Source of the DNA: Balamuthia mandrillaris
Taxonomy: Eukaryota > Discosea > Longamoebia > Balamuthiidae
Direction of reading: 5' to 3'
Assembly: GCA_031835245.1 (NCBI GenBank)
Contig: JAVKOQ010000016.1
Span: forward strand, 310,001 to 374,000
Length of the DNA: 64,000 bases
Within the stretch, counting starts at the first letter, position 1. Each line of letters starts with the position of its first letter. Positions 22,760 through 32,821 of this stretch are shown one piece after another. The position numbers and the translations under genes were made by a program. The notes below the pieces were generated by a model, which worked only from the letters and a program-made list of their open reading frames with translations, was not told where the DNA came from and did not search any database.

Positions 22760-24265
22760 TTACCATGAGCAAATGCCAAGGTCCTCTAATATCTCCTCCA
22801 ACTCCTCGTCCCTAAAGCCCCTCGCGTTTTGCCTCACATAGGCCTCGCTAAAGGGACAACCATTTCTCAGCAGCCACTTCACCATGGGCCAATCCCTGCA
22901 TCCTACCGCTATAGTGACCACGCTCTTGTTCCAAGGGCACCCGTTCTCATGCGCCCAACGCAACAACTCCAAGTATCCCTTGTCTGCTGCCATCTTTGCA
23001 GTCTCCACGTCCCAAGGGCATTCGTTGGCTCTCAACCATTTCAGCGCATCCAAACGGTTGTCGCTGGCTGCATCCACGCAGAAGATGGGGTCATCAAACA
23101 GGCAACCGTGCTCCTTCATCCACTCCAACACGTTGACGTGGCCAGCGGCCACTGCTGTTCTGGAATGCGATTCCAATGTCCAAATGCCTTTGTTTTTCCA
23201 AAGCCAATCCAGCACGTCCACATGACCATGAATTATGGCCTCGATTCTTGCCTTCTTCAGGTCTTCCGGACCGTGAGGACAGCTATTGGCATCTGTCCAT
23301 TGAAGCGCGTGCAGGTATCCGTTGGCAGCAGCATTGACAAAGGTCTCCTTGTCCCACTCACAGCCTTGCCCCCTGGCCCACTGGAGCACCTCCAAGTGGC
23401 CGCCCTTTGCGGCAGCAGCACAAGTCTTCTTGTTCCAACTACAGCCCTTCCCCCTTGCCCACTGGAGCACCTCCAAGTGTCCTCCTCGCGCCGCTTTGGC
23501 GCAGGTCTTCACGCTCCATTGGCAGCGGTTCTGCCTGAGCCACTTCAGTACCTCCAAATGGCCTCCACGAGCAGCCGAGGCGCAGGCCTCTGAGTTCCAT
23601 GGACAGTCGTTGGCAGACAACCACTTGAGCACCTCCAAATGGCCGTTGCGAGCAGCTGCTGCGCAGGCATCAGCGCTCCAAGGGGAGCCATGCTCCTTCA
23701 ACCACCTGAGCGTTGCCAGCTGGCCGTACCTCGCTGCCCCCGTGGCCATCCCCTTCGTGGGCTTCTTCTTGATGTGCTCCAGAAGATACTCCAGCACGTC
23801 CGTGCCTCCGAGCTCAGCTGCAAAGACGCAAGCCGTCCTCTCCACGAACCAGGGGTTCCCAAACAAGGGGAAGCCATTGGCCTCTCCCCATTTGACCAGT
23901 TCCAACCGGCTGAATTGGATGCGCTTGGGGAGCTTGTGGCGGAGGTGTTCGGGGCTGCAACGAAACCAACGGCGGCAGGTCCTGGCGGCCCACCCGATGG
24001 AATGCTTGGGAAGGAACCCCAAAACCAGGCGGAGCACCTCGTCCGGCAGGCTCTCCGCTATCAAGCAAACGGATTCTGCTTGCTGCTGTTGTCCACTGGA
24101 GGAGGAAGCCGCGGAGAGACGATCATGGGGTGAGGTTTTCTTTCTCTTGTGTGGCGTGGACGGAACGTTCGGTTCCTCCTCCTCTTCTTCTTCTTGGAGG
24201 GAGTGCTTGTCCGCACAGCTGCGCTTCATTTCTTTGTTTCTTTCTAAATTCCTCAAAATTTCCAC
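22760..24265 (-). CDS. F-box/ankyrin-repeat protein (GCPW type)
   Basis: A single uninterrupted 501-residue frame, unlike the intron-rich neighbours. Residues 1-60 are charged and disordered with an EEEEEEE run and a basic KRKKTSPHD patch. An F-box follows (SLPDEVLRLVLGFLPKHS, then AARTCRRWFRCSP). The rest is about 13 ankyrin-type repeats built on the unit GHLEVLKWLR-NGCPW, e.g. GHLEVLQWARGKGCSWN and RLDALKWLRANECPWD. Such F-box/ankyrin proteins are numerous in Acanthamoeba relatives and in giant DNA viruses; the likely role is substrate recruitment to an SCF ligase. The start at 24265 has a second in-frame Met 12 codons on. A CCAAT-type element sits just upstream (24285). Confidence 0.8.
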   Translation of the reverse strand: MEILRNLERNKEMKRSCADKHSLQEEEEEEEPNVPSTPHKRKKTSPHDRLSAASSSSGQQQQAESVCLIAESLPDEVLRLVLGFLPKHSIGWAARTCRRWFRCSPEHLRHKLPKRIQFSRLELVKWGEANGFPLFGNPWFVERTACVFAAELGGTDVLEYLLEHIKKKPTKGMATGAARYGQLATLRWLKEHGSPWSADACAAAARNGHLEVLKWLSANDCPWNSEACASAARGGHLEVLKWLRQNRCQWSVKTCAKAARGGHLEVLQWARGKGCSWNKKTCAAAAKGGHLEVLQWARGQGCEWDKETFVNAAANGYLHALQWTDANSCPHGPEDLKKARIEAIIHGHVDVLDWLWKNKGIWTLESHSRTAVAAGHVNVLEWMKEHGCLFDDPIFCVDAASDNRLDALKWLRANECPWDVETAKMAADKGYLELLRWAHENGCPWNKSVVTIAVGCRDWPMVKWLLRNGCPFSEAYVRQNARGFRDEELEEILEDLGICSW

Positions 24266-24284
24266 GAGTTTTTATCTTCTTCCA

Positions 24285-24300
24285 CCAATGAAAAATCAAA
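24285..24300 (-). promoter_or_regulatory. CCAAT-type element (TTTGATTTTTCATTGG on the gene strand)
   Basis: The element lies 20 bp upstream of the F-box/ankyrin start. An identical 16-mer occurs at 50041 ahead of the PARN-like gene, and close variants at 28652, 35566, 35630 and 35726. Confidence 0.45.
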
Positions 24301-24439
24301 AATAAATTAATTTGATATAACCTTATGAGGAATATTGTGACGTAATTAATATTCATATACTGATAAGTTGACGTCACTTCAGAAAGTGGAAATATGAGAG
24401 AAGAAAGAGCGGCGTTCTCGAGAGGAGAGACGAACTACG

Positions 24440-25061
24440 TGCTGGGTACTGCTTCCCAAAGTACACGAGCGCCATTGCAGCTCGCACCTGCCGTCGATGG
24501 TTTGGGTGCTTTCCGCCGCAACGGCGAGACAAGCTCTCCGAGCGAGCTATTTGCAAGAGCGCGTAAGCTCAACAGGTTTCGCCTGGACGGAAGCAGCTTT
24601 CGGCGACAAGGAGGCAGCCTGCTGAGTTCACCGTCCCTGTGTTTGAGCGGCTCTTTACAACGTTAGGATCGACAAAGGCAAACTCATGTTTCAGCCATGG
24701 GAAGCGTTGCGATAGTTGGTGGCGATCCGACGTAGGCTTGGGACGAAGATGCGTGCAACGCGGCCACTAAGTCCCATGCTGAAGTGGTTGCTGGAGAGAG
24801 GCTGTCCTTCTGACCTACAGGAGCTGTGTCAAAGCGCAGCAGCATGAGGAAGAGTGGAAGTGTTGCAGTGGGCGCAAGGAAAGGGCTGTTCCCTTTGATG
24901 AGGAGATAGGCAACAGCACGGCAGGAGGAGGCCATCTGGAAGCGCTGAAGTGGTTTGCGAGAGCAAGCATGGCTTTGGAGCTCAAACTAGCCTGAAAGCA
25001 GCAATAGGCGGACATTTGGAAGCGCATCAGTGAACGAAGGACAACGGCTGCCCTTTAAACC
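24440..25061 (+). pseudogene. Decayed F-box/ankyrin gene
   Basis: Plus-strand fragments in different frames match the neighbouring F-box/ankyrin gene. At about 24440-24540, FPKYTSAIAARTCRRWFGCF corresponds to the F-box end of the intact gene (LPKHSIGWAARTCRRWFRCS). At about 24774, LKWLLERGCPSDLQELCQSA is an ankyrin unit. At about 24925-24985, GGHLEALKWFARASMALELK is another, and at about 25008-25058 GGHLEAHQ-stop-TKDNGCPL is a last one. Stops and frame changes separate them. It lies in opposite orientation to the intact gene and shares its upstream region. The rest of 24380-25600 shows no exon. Confidence 0.7.
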
Positions 25062-25610
25062 CCACCCTCTGCTCGACGGCCGTGCGTTATGTCTGTTGGT
25101 TGGTTGTGGGATGGGCTATCAGGCAAGGCTGTCCCCTTGCATGCATGCGTTCGTCCCTTGCGGTGTGTGTGCCAGCATTTTGAAGAGATGATGGCGAAGC
25201 AAGCAGAAAGAGGCAAAGGTAAAAAAGAAGAGTAACGGTTAGCTGATCTTCGTTAGCTATGGTTGAGTTATCGCTGTGTCAAAAAAAGTTTTTCGTGTGG
25301 TGGTGTGTGAACACATGACCTTGCGCCTATGCTCACTTCTTCGCCGCTCATCAACACTCCTTCACTTCCTCCGTTGGTTTTGGTCTTCTTCTTCTTCCTC
25401 GTCTTCATCACCACCTTTTCCTACTTCTCCTCCTGATCTTCCTTTCACTGCACCTGCCACGAACGAACGAGGCGAGAGCCAAACGGCAGCCAACAACGGA
25501 CCGTGCTCTCCCTCCCCCCTCATCGCTTTCCTCCTCCTCTTCCACCTTTCCTTATGTGAGCCAACCCCCGCCGACGTTTGGTTCAACAAAACAAGGAAAG
25601 ACTGAAAAGG

Positions 25611-26603
25611 ATGCAGAGAGGAAAGGGCTTCTCTCTCCTTCTTCCCCGGATGCCCAAGCCCTTGGGCAGGAGGTTCTGGCTCGCAGCCTTCGCCGCGGCC
25701 TGGTTCTCCCTCGTGGTGCTGCTCTACTCTCGCTTCGTGGCACCGCAGAGCAACAGGTGGGAAACAGGCTTCGCTTCGCGGACGGCGATGGGGGAGGAGA
25801 GGGACTCAGTGGAGGCGTCGTCCCCCAACGCCCGGCCGTTCTTATTTATTGGGGTGCTGAGCACTTCCTCCAACGTGGAACAAAGGGCAGCTCTGCGAGA
25901 AACCTGGATGAGCGACCCGCTGGTCACCAGCGGAACGGTCCTCGTCAGGTTCTTCATCTCCAGCTCCACGGCGCATCTTCTTTCCCCGGAGGAACAGCAA
26001 CAGCTCCGGCACCAGTTCGTTCTGGTGGACTGCGAGGACACCTACGTCGCCATGTACCACAAGTCGGAGGCCATCCTGGAGTACGGCTCCAGCCGGACGG
26101 GTGCACCCTTCGTGATGAAGGCGGACGACGACACGCTCATCTTCCCCGCGCAGCTGGTGGAGTACCTGAGGGCCAACGAACACCGGGCGAACGAGCTGTG
26201 GGTGAGCGGTTGGGTGCAAGACAAGACGGTACCATCGCGTGATGCCAACAGCTTGTTTTACACCCCCAAAAGGGTGTGGAGGGAGGACGTCTTTCCTCCC
26301 TACCCGCAAGGCGGAGGCTACGTGATGACCGCGCCGCTGGCCGGGTTCTTCGCCACCAGGTTGAAGCTGGGCCACTTTCGGCGGCACAACAGGTTCGAGG
26401 ACGTGAGCGTCGGCCTGTGGATAGCGCAGTGCAAGAAGGAGGGGGTGATGATCGCGCTGCAAAGCGATGAGCGGTTCGTGCGGACGGCTTGTGAGGAGGA
26501 CATCAAGCACCCGTTTCACTTGCATCGGTTGAAGGATAGCGAACGGCTTCGCTGCATATGGAAGCGTTACCTGGAGGGCCAAGAGAATATATGCTGTGAT
26601 TAA
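25611..26603 (+). CDS. GT31-family beta-1,3-glycosyltransferase
   Basis: This is a single-exon type II Golgi membrane enzyme of CAZy family GT31, which transfers Gal, GlcNAc or GalNAc in beta-1,3 linkage. The ATG at 25611 follows an in-frame leader without another ATG. A basic N-terminus (RMPKPLGRR) precedes the signal anchor (FWLAAFAAAWFSLVVLLYS). The catalytic domain has FLFIGVLSTSSNVEQRAALR leading to ETW, the metal-binding DxD motif in VMKADDDTLIF, GGGYVMTAPLA, and the acidic EDVSVGLW motif near the C-terminus. About 330 residues in total is normal for the family. Acceptor specificity cannot be read. It is GC-richer than its surroundings. The stop is at 26601-26603. Confidence 0.85.
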   Translation: MQRGKGFSLLLPRMPKPLGRRFWLAAFAAAWFSLVVLLYSRFVAPQSNRWETGFASRTAMGEERDSVEASSPNARPFLFIGVLSTSSNVEQRAALRETWMSDPLVTSGTVLVRFFISSSTAHLLSPEEQQQLRHQFVLVDCEDTYVAMYHKSEAILEYGSSRTGAPFVMKADDDTLIFPAQLVEYLRANEHRANELWVSGWVQDKTVPSRDANSLFYTPKRVWREDVFPPYPQGGGYVMTAPLAGFFATRLKLGHFRRHNRFEDVSVGLWIAQCKKEGVMIALQSDERFVRTACEEDIKHPFHLHRLKDSERLRCIWKRYLEGQENICCD

Positions 26604-27214
26604 AAAGGCTTGTTTCCTTGAGCCCTCTCTTTAACGAACCACCGCCACCGACGTAGCTATCAGCCTAGCAAGGCAGTATGGACGGGGTTGCTCTTGTTCT
26701 TTCCTCTGACCTCACCTCCTTTTTCTCTTTCTTTTGCTCGTCCGGTTTTGAGTTGGGAAGAGAAGAGAACGATGAAGAGAGAAGAGAAGAAACCCGATGA
26801 CGAACGAAGAGAATGGAAAAGAACGAGAAAGATGAAGAAGTAGAGAAGAGAACAATGAAGCTAGCTTCGTCGGCTCAAAAGAGGAAGCAGAGGAAGAACT
26901 GGCGAAAGTGATAACGTGACAGAGAATGCAAGTGAGCCCGATGTCACCCTAACGTGAGAAGGAGTTGCTGTCGGAGAAGATGGAGAGGAATATGGAGTGG
27001 ATAAAGGGGAGGATGGGAGTGAACCAGAGGAGGAGAGGCAATGATTGTGGGTAGGAGAGGCTGTAGAAATGTCGGTGTTGCCTTAGTGGTGAGGCCCGGA
27101 GACAGTAGGAGAACATTACAGCCAAGAGGCTCAACGCTGTACCATTTAACGTATGTTAACAAAGCATATTTAATATACGGTTTAGTTTTGTACTGTGTAA
27201 TAATTCTCTTGATG
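26604..27214. other. Intergenic, purine-rich, no gene seen
   Basis: A GA-rich stretch at about 26755-26935 (GAGAAGAGAAG units) and unique sequence to 27214. No exon or RNA gene is supported. Open frames continuing to 28078 are antisense to the next gene. Confidence 0.5.
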
Positions 27215-28566
27215 TTAATAGTTTACAGCATTAGGGCCAGCCGCTTTGAAGTTGTTGAACTTTCGCTTCGCGAGGACGCCACGGGCCACGTATCCTGCAA
27301 TGCCGCCCAACCCCAACACCACCAACACTCCCAAAGTAACTCCAACCACAATAGCTACTATCTTCGCCGCATCTTCATCCTCGTTCTCTTTTTCTTCCGC
27401 CTCATCTCCAGCTTCATCCACTCCGTCCTCTCCATCTCCATCTTCCCCAACGGACACCCCTTCGAACAAAACAGAGATATCAGGATCATAGGACATGTTC
27501 TGCCCTCCCGCATACACCACTTGCAACCTCTGTCCCGTCCTTACCTCCACCATTCCTCCGCTTCCTTCATCTTCTCCTTCTGCTTCCACCCAACTCCAAA
27601 CGGGCTCTCCCTGATGAAGGTTGGTGAACTCGAAGCCCCACTCCGAGGGATCCTCCGGGTACTGCTCCTGAGAGACGCTGGGAGGGTGAGCCACGCTGTA
27701 CATGGCCTGAAGAAAGGTGACGTTGAAGAAAGGCTCCCTCTCCGTGCGGATCATCCACGCCGCTTGATAGTTGTCCTCAAAGAGGGATTTCTGAAGCAGT
27801 GGCTGGAAGGCGCCCCATTCTGTCCAGTGGACCTCTCGGTTGAGGGTGGTGAGGAAGAAGAAAGAGAGGCCAAAGTAGGTGCTGTTGTTGGGGAGGGGTT
27901 GGACGGGGGTGTAGTTGTTGATTTGCACGCTCCACTTGAGACTGTTCTTGCTCACCGTCAAGTTTCGTTCTTTTTGCCCGTTGCTTTGGTAATGAAGTTA
28001 AAAGACGGAAGCAGAACGGCCAAAAAGATAGGAAAGAAGAGGAACGGAACGAAGAAACAGGGAATCAGTTCGAGCTAAAAGATGGAGAACCATTACCTCA
28101 CTGCAACTACGCGTTCGTCCGGATTATCCTCGTAAATGACCAACAGCTCCGCGTCTCCAACCCAATCCACCGTCCTCCAAATGAGCCTTTGTGGCGCCAC
28201 TGGGTCCCAGGACGTGGTCCAGCTCACGTTCCTCAGGTCCTTCCGGTAGAGCCCGTTCAATTCGTCGCAGTCGATGGTCGTGAAAAAATCCAACTTTGTC
28301 TCGTAGCAACACTTGCAAAGGCTTTTCTCTTCAAACGACTCCAAGGCAAAGAGGAAGTAGTCCTCCTTCCAAACGGTGGTTTCGTTGGTTTTCGGGTCCT
28401 TGGGATAAATCCTCACGGCAGGGTAACGCTCCGGGAAGACCGCAACATAGTTCCTTCCTTCTATGTTGGGAAGCGGCTGCTCCTCCTCACCTGCTTCGAA
28501 GCCGCCTTGACAAATGCCTCCTCCCAGAAGGATCACGAAGCCTAGCAGCAGGACCACCACGCGCAT
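27215..28566 (-). CDS. Secreted/type I membrane protein of unknown function
   Basis: The ATG at 28566 opens a clear signal peptide (MRVVVLLLGFVILLGGGICQ); the in-frame extension to 28617 would weaken it. Exon 1 ends at about 28098 at GTAATG. Exon 2 begins near 27984 and reads SNGQKERNLTVSKNSLKW, joining in frame. The luminal part has Cys pairs (KSLCKCCYETK), several N-glycosylation sequons (NNST, NVTF, NMSY) and a Gln/Trp-rich core. An acidic linker (GEDGDGEDGVDEAGDEAEEK) precedes one membrane span (IVAIVVGVTLGVLVVLGLGG) and a short basic tail ending at 27215. The layout is that of a surface receptor or adhesion protein. No named family is recognised. Confidence 0.7.
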
Positions 28567-28651
28567 AATGTCGTTGCCTTTTGTGCCAAACCTTCTGTTC
28601 TGTTGTACAAAAATCACTCGTGATATAATGAGCTATATTACTCTAAAGTGT

Positions 28652-28668
28652 CCAATGAACAATCAAAC
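28652..28668 (-). promoter_or_regulatory. CCAAT-type element variant
   Basis: CCAATGAACAATCAAAC lies 86 bp upstream of the ATG at 28566. It differs by one base from the 16-mer at 24285 and 50041 and has the same orientation relative to its gene. Confidence 0.4.
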
Positions 28669-28705
28669 TTTTGTTAATTAAATCTTAGCAAAAGCCAAAA
28701 AAAAA

Positions 28706-30443
28706 TGGAGTCTTCGCCTCAGGCAGGCAGTCTCCAATCCACAGCACCTCTTCCCGACTGTGCCAACAACTCGTTGGCCTTGGAAAAGTGTTTGTTGCCT
28801 TTCCATGCTCCACCAGACTTTTTTTTTAATGGTTATAGCGGTAAGAAAACGATAAGAAGAAACGAAAGAAGGAAGAGAGAAGAGGAGGCGGTAGCAACCA
28901 TGGGAGAAGGATGAGCAGCAGTCAGGATATGATGCTTTTCGTTTGTAATGAGCGAGCTTTTCTTTTGGGCAAAGCCTCCCCACAGCATGTAAACTACACT
29001 TTCAGAGTGATTGTTGAGGCACCTTTTTTTTGCATTAAGGTTAGCTGTAAAAGTAATATATATTATATAAAGAGAAAAGAGAGGACTGAAAAAAAAGAAG
29101 AGGAAGAAGAAGAGAGAAGAAGAAAAAGAAAAGGGTGAAGAAGACCAAGAAGAAGAACAAGAACGAAGAATGAAGAACGAAGAACTAGAGGCGAAGTTAG
29201 TATACTAACTTGATAGCAGCATCAGTGAATTGTTGCCAACCGCTTGATGCATGGGCATTCGGTTTGCCTTCTTTAACCGATAACCTGTTAAAATTTTTGT
29301 TTAAAACAATAAGAGAGAAACAATCAACACGAGAGGAAGAAGGAAACAATAGTGTCAGAGGAAATAAGAGTGATAGAATTGAAGGACAAGCGAAAATATG
29401 TACGTGGCGTTTAGCAGCAAGACACCCTCCTCGGCCCACTTTTGGAGATATCCGTGGTTGGGTTTTTTGAAGCCAGCTATGTTTTCAGATATTTCCTATG
29501 GAAGAGAGCCAGAATGAGGAGGAGGGAGGAGGAAGGGAAGAGGAGGAGGACGGAGGACGGAGGAGGAAGAACATCAACAACAACAACAAATAGCAGCAAC
29601 AAGAAACACAGCGAACCGCATAGATACGGTTAAGCGAAGGAGGGACTTTGACGCCACGCTGCACCGAGAATGAGAGACCATGAGCCTGCCCTTTGCGATA
29701 ATAAGGGTCTTGTCCTAAAACTACCACTTTGACCTTTACAGAGCAATACGTTAGTTTTACCAAAGCAAACGGAGGAAAGAAACGCCGAAAGAAAGCAAGA
29801 TGAGACAAGAAAGAAACGGCACAGAAAGAAATATACTTCTTCAAACGGAGTGGAGTTAAACGCGTTGAAGAGGTCTTTCTTAGGCGGATAAATCTCTCCG
29901 GGGTTGTCCGCGTACTCCTGCTCCACGAACTGGACCAGCTTCTTGAAGTAGGGCTTCTCAAACTCCCCTCTCAACAGCTCCTTCCACGTCCCTTCGTTAA
30001 AGTAGGAAAGCAAGTCTCCGCTCCCCTCTCCTTCTCCTTCCTCTTCCTCTTCCTCCTTTTCGTTCTCCGCTGCTTCTTCTGCTTCTTCGTCGGAGGCCGT
30101 TTTCTTCTGTTTGCCTTTCGCACTAGCTCTGCCTTTTTTAGCGGCTGTTGAAGCAGAAGTGGTGCGGCGTTGCCTTTTCCTTGTCTTGGGCTCTTCCTCT
30201 TCCTCTTCCTCTTCTTCCTCCTTTTCTTTCTTTGCGGCCGTAGCTGTTGTTATTTCATATATATCATAGGTTGTTTGTTAAATCGCAACGAAAGAAAGAA
30301 CGACAAGAAAGAAAGAAAGAAAGAAGATCAAAAAAAGAAGACACACGAACCTCTTTTTCTTTTGCCACCGTTCACACCTTTGCGTCCGTTCGTTCGTTTT
30401 TTTTTTTTTTTTTTAAAGAAAGGTTTAAAATATGAAAAACGAA

Positions 30444-30487
<44 letters not shown>

Positions 30488-30690
30488 AGCCAGAGAGAAC
30501 CTTTTAACACTTCGGCAATGGTTTCGGCCTCCGACTTATGTCCTTGCTCGCGGAGGCGCGCCAACAACTCCTTCACCGTCAACTCTTCCGAAAACTCCTT
30601 CGCCATGGCGTGTTGTTGTTGTTCTGTGGTGTAATGGTTTTTTTGCTCACAAGAACGTAATTTCTCTTCTTGGAAAATTTTCGTCTCCAT
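28706..30690 (-). CDS. UNG: Uracil-DNA glycosylase (family 1)
   Basis: This enzyme removes uracil from DNA at the start of base-excision repair. Minus-strand exons: 30690/30606 start ([20 protein letters not shown]); a charged, basic linker ([10 protein letters not shown], about 30240-30020) that could hold a nuclear signal; [20 protein letters not shown] (about 30010); then the catalytic water-activating loop [20 protein letters not shown] (about 29740). Next come [17 protein letters not shown] (about 29450), [11 protein letters not shown] (about 29240), [17 protein letters not shown] (about 28990) and the uracil-binding HPSP (about 28925), whose next residue is spliced to [15 protein letters not shown]. 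The stop is at 28706. The usual GQDPYH reads GQDPYY, and HPSPL reads HPSPM; otherwise all landmarks are present. Start codon choice between 30690 and 30606 is open. Confidence 0.85.
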
Positions 30691-30771
30691 TTAAAAAAAA
30701 AAACAAATTTTCCAAAAATTATAGGAATGCATGGAATGAGAACAATGTAAAGAATAGATTATTCTCCTCGT

Positions 30772-30926
30772 TTCGTGCAGCATTTGTTCTTTGCGGGCGG
30801 CCGTCCATTTCTTGCATTCTTAAAATTCTGGCGGGAAAAAAGAAGAAACAAATGCTCCTCAATTCGTGCAGCTTTTGTTCTTGGGTGTAGAAAATTCTTC
30901 GCATTCTTTGAATTCTGGCGGGAAAT
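30772..30926. promoter_or_regulatory. Tandem promoter repeat with two E2F-like sites
   Basis: Two imperfect copies (about 30772-30838 and 30863-30925) share TTCGTGCAGC-TTTGTTCTT, CATTCTT and end in TTCTGGCGGGAAA (30826-30838 and 30913-30925). GGCGGGAA matches the E2F/DP consensus. The repeat lies between the divergent starts of UNG and the Mis18-like gene, both expected to be cell-cycle regulated. Confidence 0.6.
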
Positions 30927-30953
30927 CACAAAAAAAAAAGAAGGCAAAAAAAG

Positions 30954-32430
30954 ATGGAAACAGAATCCAATCACATCGACAACAACGATTCGCCAACCTC
31001 CTCACAGCAACAAAACAAAGAAGAGGCAGAAGAGGAGGATGAGACCGTGCTCTCCAACTTTCCAATGGTCTTTCAGTGCCTCCAATGCTTGCAGATCATC
31101 GGCGACTCCTTCTCGGTGGTGGGCGCCTGCGGGGAGCACTCGGTCACGCTGAAGGCGCTGCCCGGGGGCTTTGTCGATGAAGAAAAGATGCTGATCAGCA
31201 CAGAAGGTCCTGATCAAAAAAGGTTTGCCAACAACAACACAAATGAGAGAGTGAATCGTAGTAGTCTGAAGTGGGTTTTTTTTTAACATACGATCAAAAA
31301 CAGTGCATATAACCCTGTCTATTGTACAAAGTGCAAAGCTACCCTTGGCCGGTGGTACTTTGCCACGCCGCCGCACCTTTTTACGTTGCAGTAACTTTTC
31401 TTCTCCACATTTTCTCTCTCTTTCTCTTTCTCTTTCGTCGTTTCTCTTTCTCTTTCTCTTTCTCTTTCTCTTTCTCTTTCTCTTTCTCTTTCTCTTTCTC
31501 TTTCTCTTTCTCTTTCTCTTTCGTCGTTTCTCTTTCTCTTTCGTCGTTTCTCTTTCTCTTTCTCTTTCTCTTTCTCTTTCTCTTTCTCTTTCTCTTTCTC
31601 TTTCTCTTTCTCTTTCTCTTCTCTTTCTCTTTCTCTTTCTCTTCCTCTTTCTCTTTCTCTTTCTCTTTCGTTGGTTCGTTCTCTCACTTTTAGCGCTCCT
31701 CAAAGCAACAACTTTGCTCTTTTCCAAAACACATTTTGCAGGTATCTCAACAATTGTTCTCTGCCTTTTCTCTTTGGTCGATTGTTCACCTTTCTTTCTT
31801 TCTCTCTTTGTTTTTCGTTCGTTTTAAACAGTTATCAACTCGGTACTGGTATAACGAATAGCAGTGAAGATGGAGGCAGCCCCTCCACACAGCAACTCTC
31901 CATCCACAATCTTTATTCACACCTTGCTTTGGTATATATCTCATCACCACTCTCAGCTATCTTTCTTCTTGTTTTTCTTCATCCCTTCTTTCTTTCGTTC
32001 TGTCTTTTCTTTCTTGTGTTTCATTTTTGTTGTTTCTTACTCTCTGGTCGCTTTTTTCTTCACTCCTCTCTCTTCTTCTTCTTGTTCCTCCTCCTCCTCT
32101 TCTTCTTCTTCTGCTTCTTCTTCTTCTTCTTCTTCTTCTTCTTCTTCTTCTTCTTCTTCTTCTTCTTCTTCTTCTTCTTCTTCTTCTTCTTCTTGTTCTT
32201 CTTCTTCTCCCACACGCAACAAAAAACAGATACAAAGAGGAATATTGGCATTGAGCGAAAGAATGGCAATGATAGAACAGGCGATGCCTCAACAACCTTC
32301 ATCTTCTTCTTCTTCTACCAAAAAACGAAAACGAACAGAACTAGAACAACAGCAACTTCCCGCTACCAACTCAACTTCTTCTTCAACGAATGGAAACAAT
32401 GGCAATAGTAACTCAACAACGAAAACATAA
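30954..32430 (+). CDS. Mis18-like (Yippee-Mis18) centromere protein
   Basis: Mis18 proteins help load CENP-A histone at centromeres. The ATG at 30954 opens an acidic disordered N-terminus. The domain begins FPMVFQCLQCLQIIGDSFSV with the first Cys-x2-Cys pair. The next exon (from about 31305) gives AYNPVYCTKCKATLGRWYFA with the second Cys-x2-Cys pair, together a zinc site, then HLFTLQ. A short exon (about 31740-31757) and another (31831 on, YQLGTG) complete the fold. The last exon from about 32230 is a coiled region followed by a basic KKRKRTE patch and Ser/Asn/Thr-rich tail, stop 32428-32430. Introns hold a 270-bp TTTCTC repeat (31408-31680) and a TTC repeat (32072-32205). The Yippee-Mis18 fold is well supported; the exact exon joins in the second half are less certain. 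Confidence 0.7.
31408..31680 (+). repeat. (TCTTTC)n microsatellite with TCGTCG units
   Basis: Hexanucleotide TTTCTC repeat interrupted by TTTCGTCGTTTCTC units, intronic in the Mis18-like gene. The reverse complement of the same variant unit builds the repeat at 39270-39480. Confidence 0.9.
32072..32205 (+). repeat. (TTC)n microsatellite
   Basis: Nearly pure trinucleotide repeat in the last intron of the Mis18-like gene. Confidence 0.9.
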
Positions 32431-32821
32431 CACAAAAGCTTTTTGTTGGAGTTTTTTGTTGTAGGACGAAAATGAACGCAAAGCAGCGATCTCTTCTTCC
32501 ATCGGCATAACTATCCTTTTAGTCTCCTCTCTCGCACCCACCTTCGCCAATCGAGTAAGCGAGTCAAAAACGATCCGCTTGTTCCGTGCAATACCGAGTC
32601 GAGGAAATATAAGAGTTATAATATTACAGTGGTTACAATTATTACAGATGAACGTTCAAGATAAGCCACCAGTGGAAGCACGCAACAGTTGTGAGGATTC
32701 AGTGGTCGGAATAGTTCTTGTCGTTGACGATGTTGACGATGACAAAGTCGTTCTCCTTCTGCGAGCAGACGATGGCCTCTTCTTCTCTGTATCATTCTCC
32801 TTCTCTTCTTCGTTGTTGTGG

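Noticed and set aside
22829-24305. Long plus-strand frames opposite the F-box/ankyrin gene
   Set aside because: Antisense shadows of a strongly biased repeat gene; the minus strand has the F-box and ankyrin motifs.
27041-28078. 345-residue plus-strand frame
   Set aside because: Antisense to the type I membrane protein and its intron; composition without recognisable domain.
31002-31827. Lys/Arg/Glu and Leu/Phe/Ser frames on both strands
   Set aside because: Translations of the TTTCTC repeat within the Mis18-like gene.
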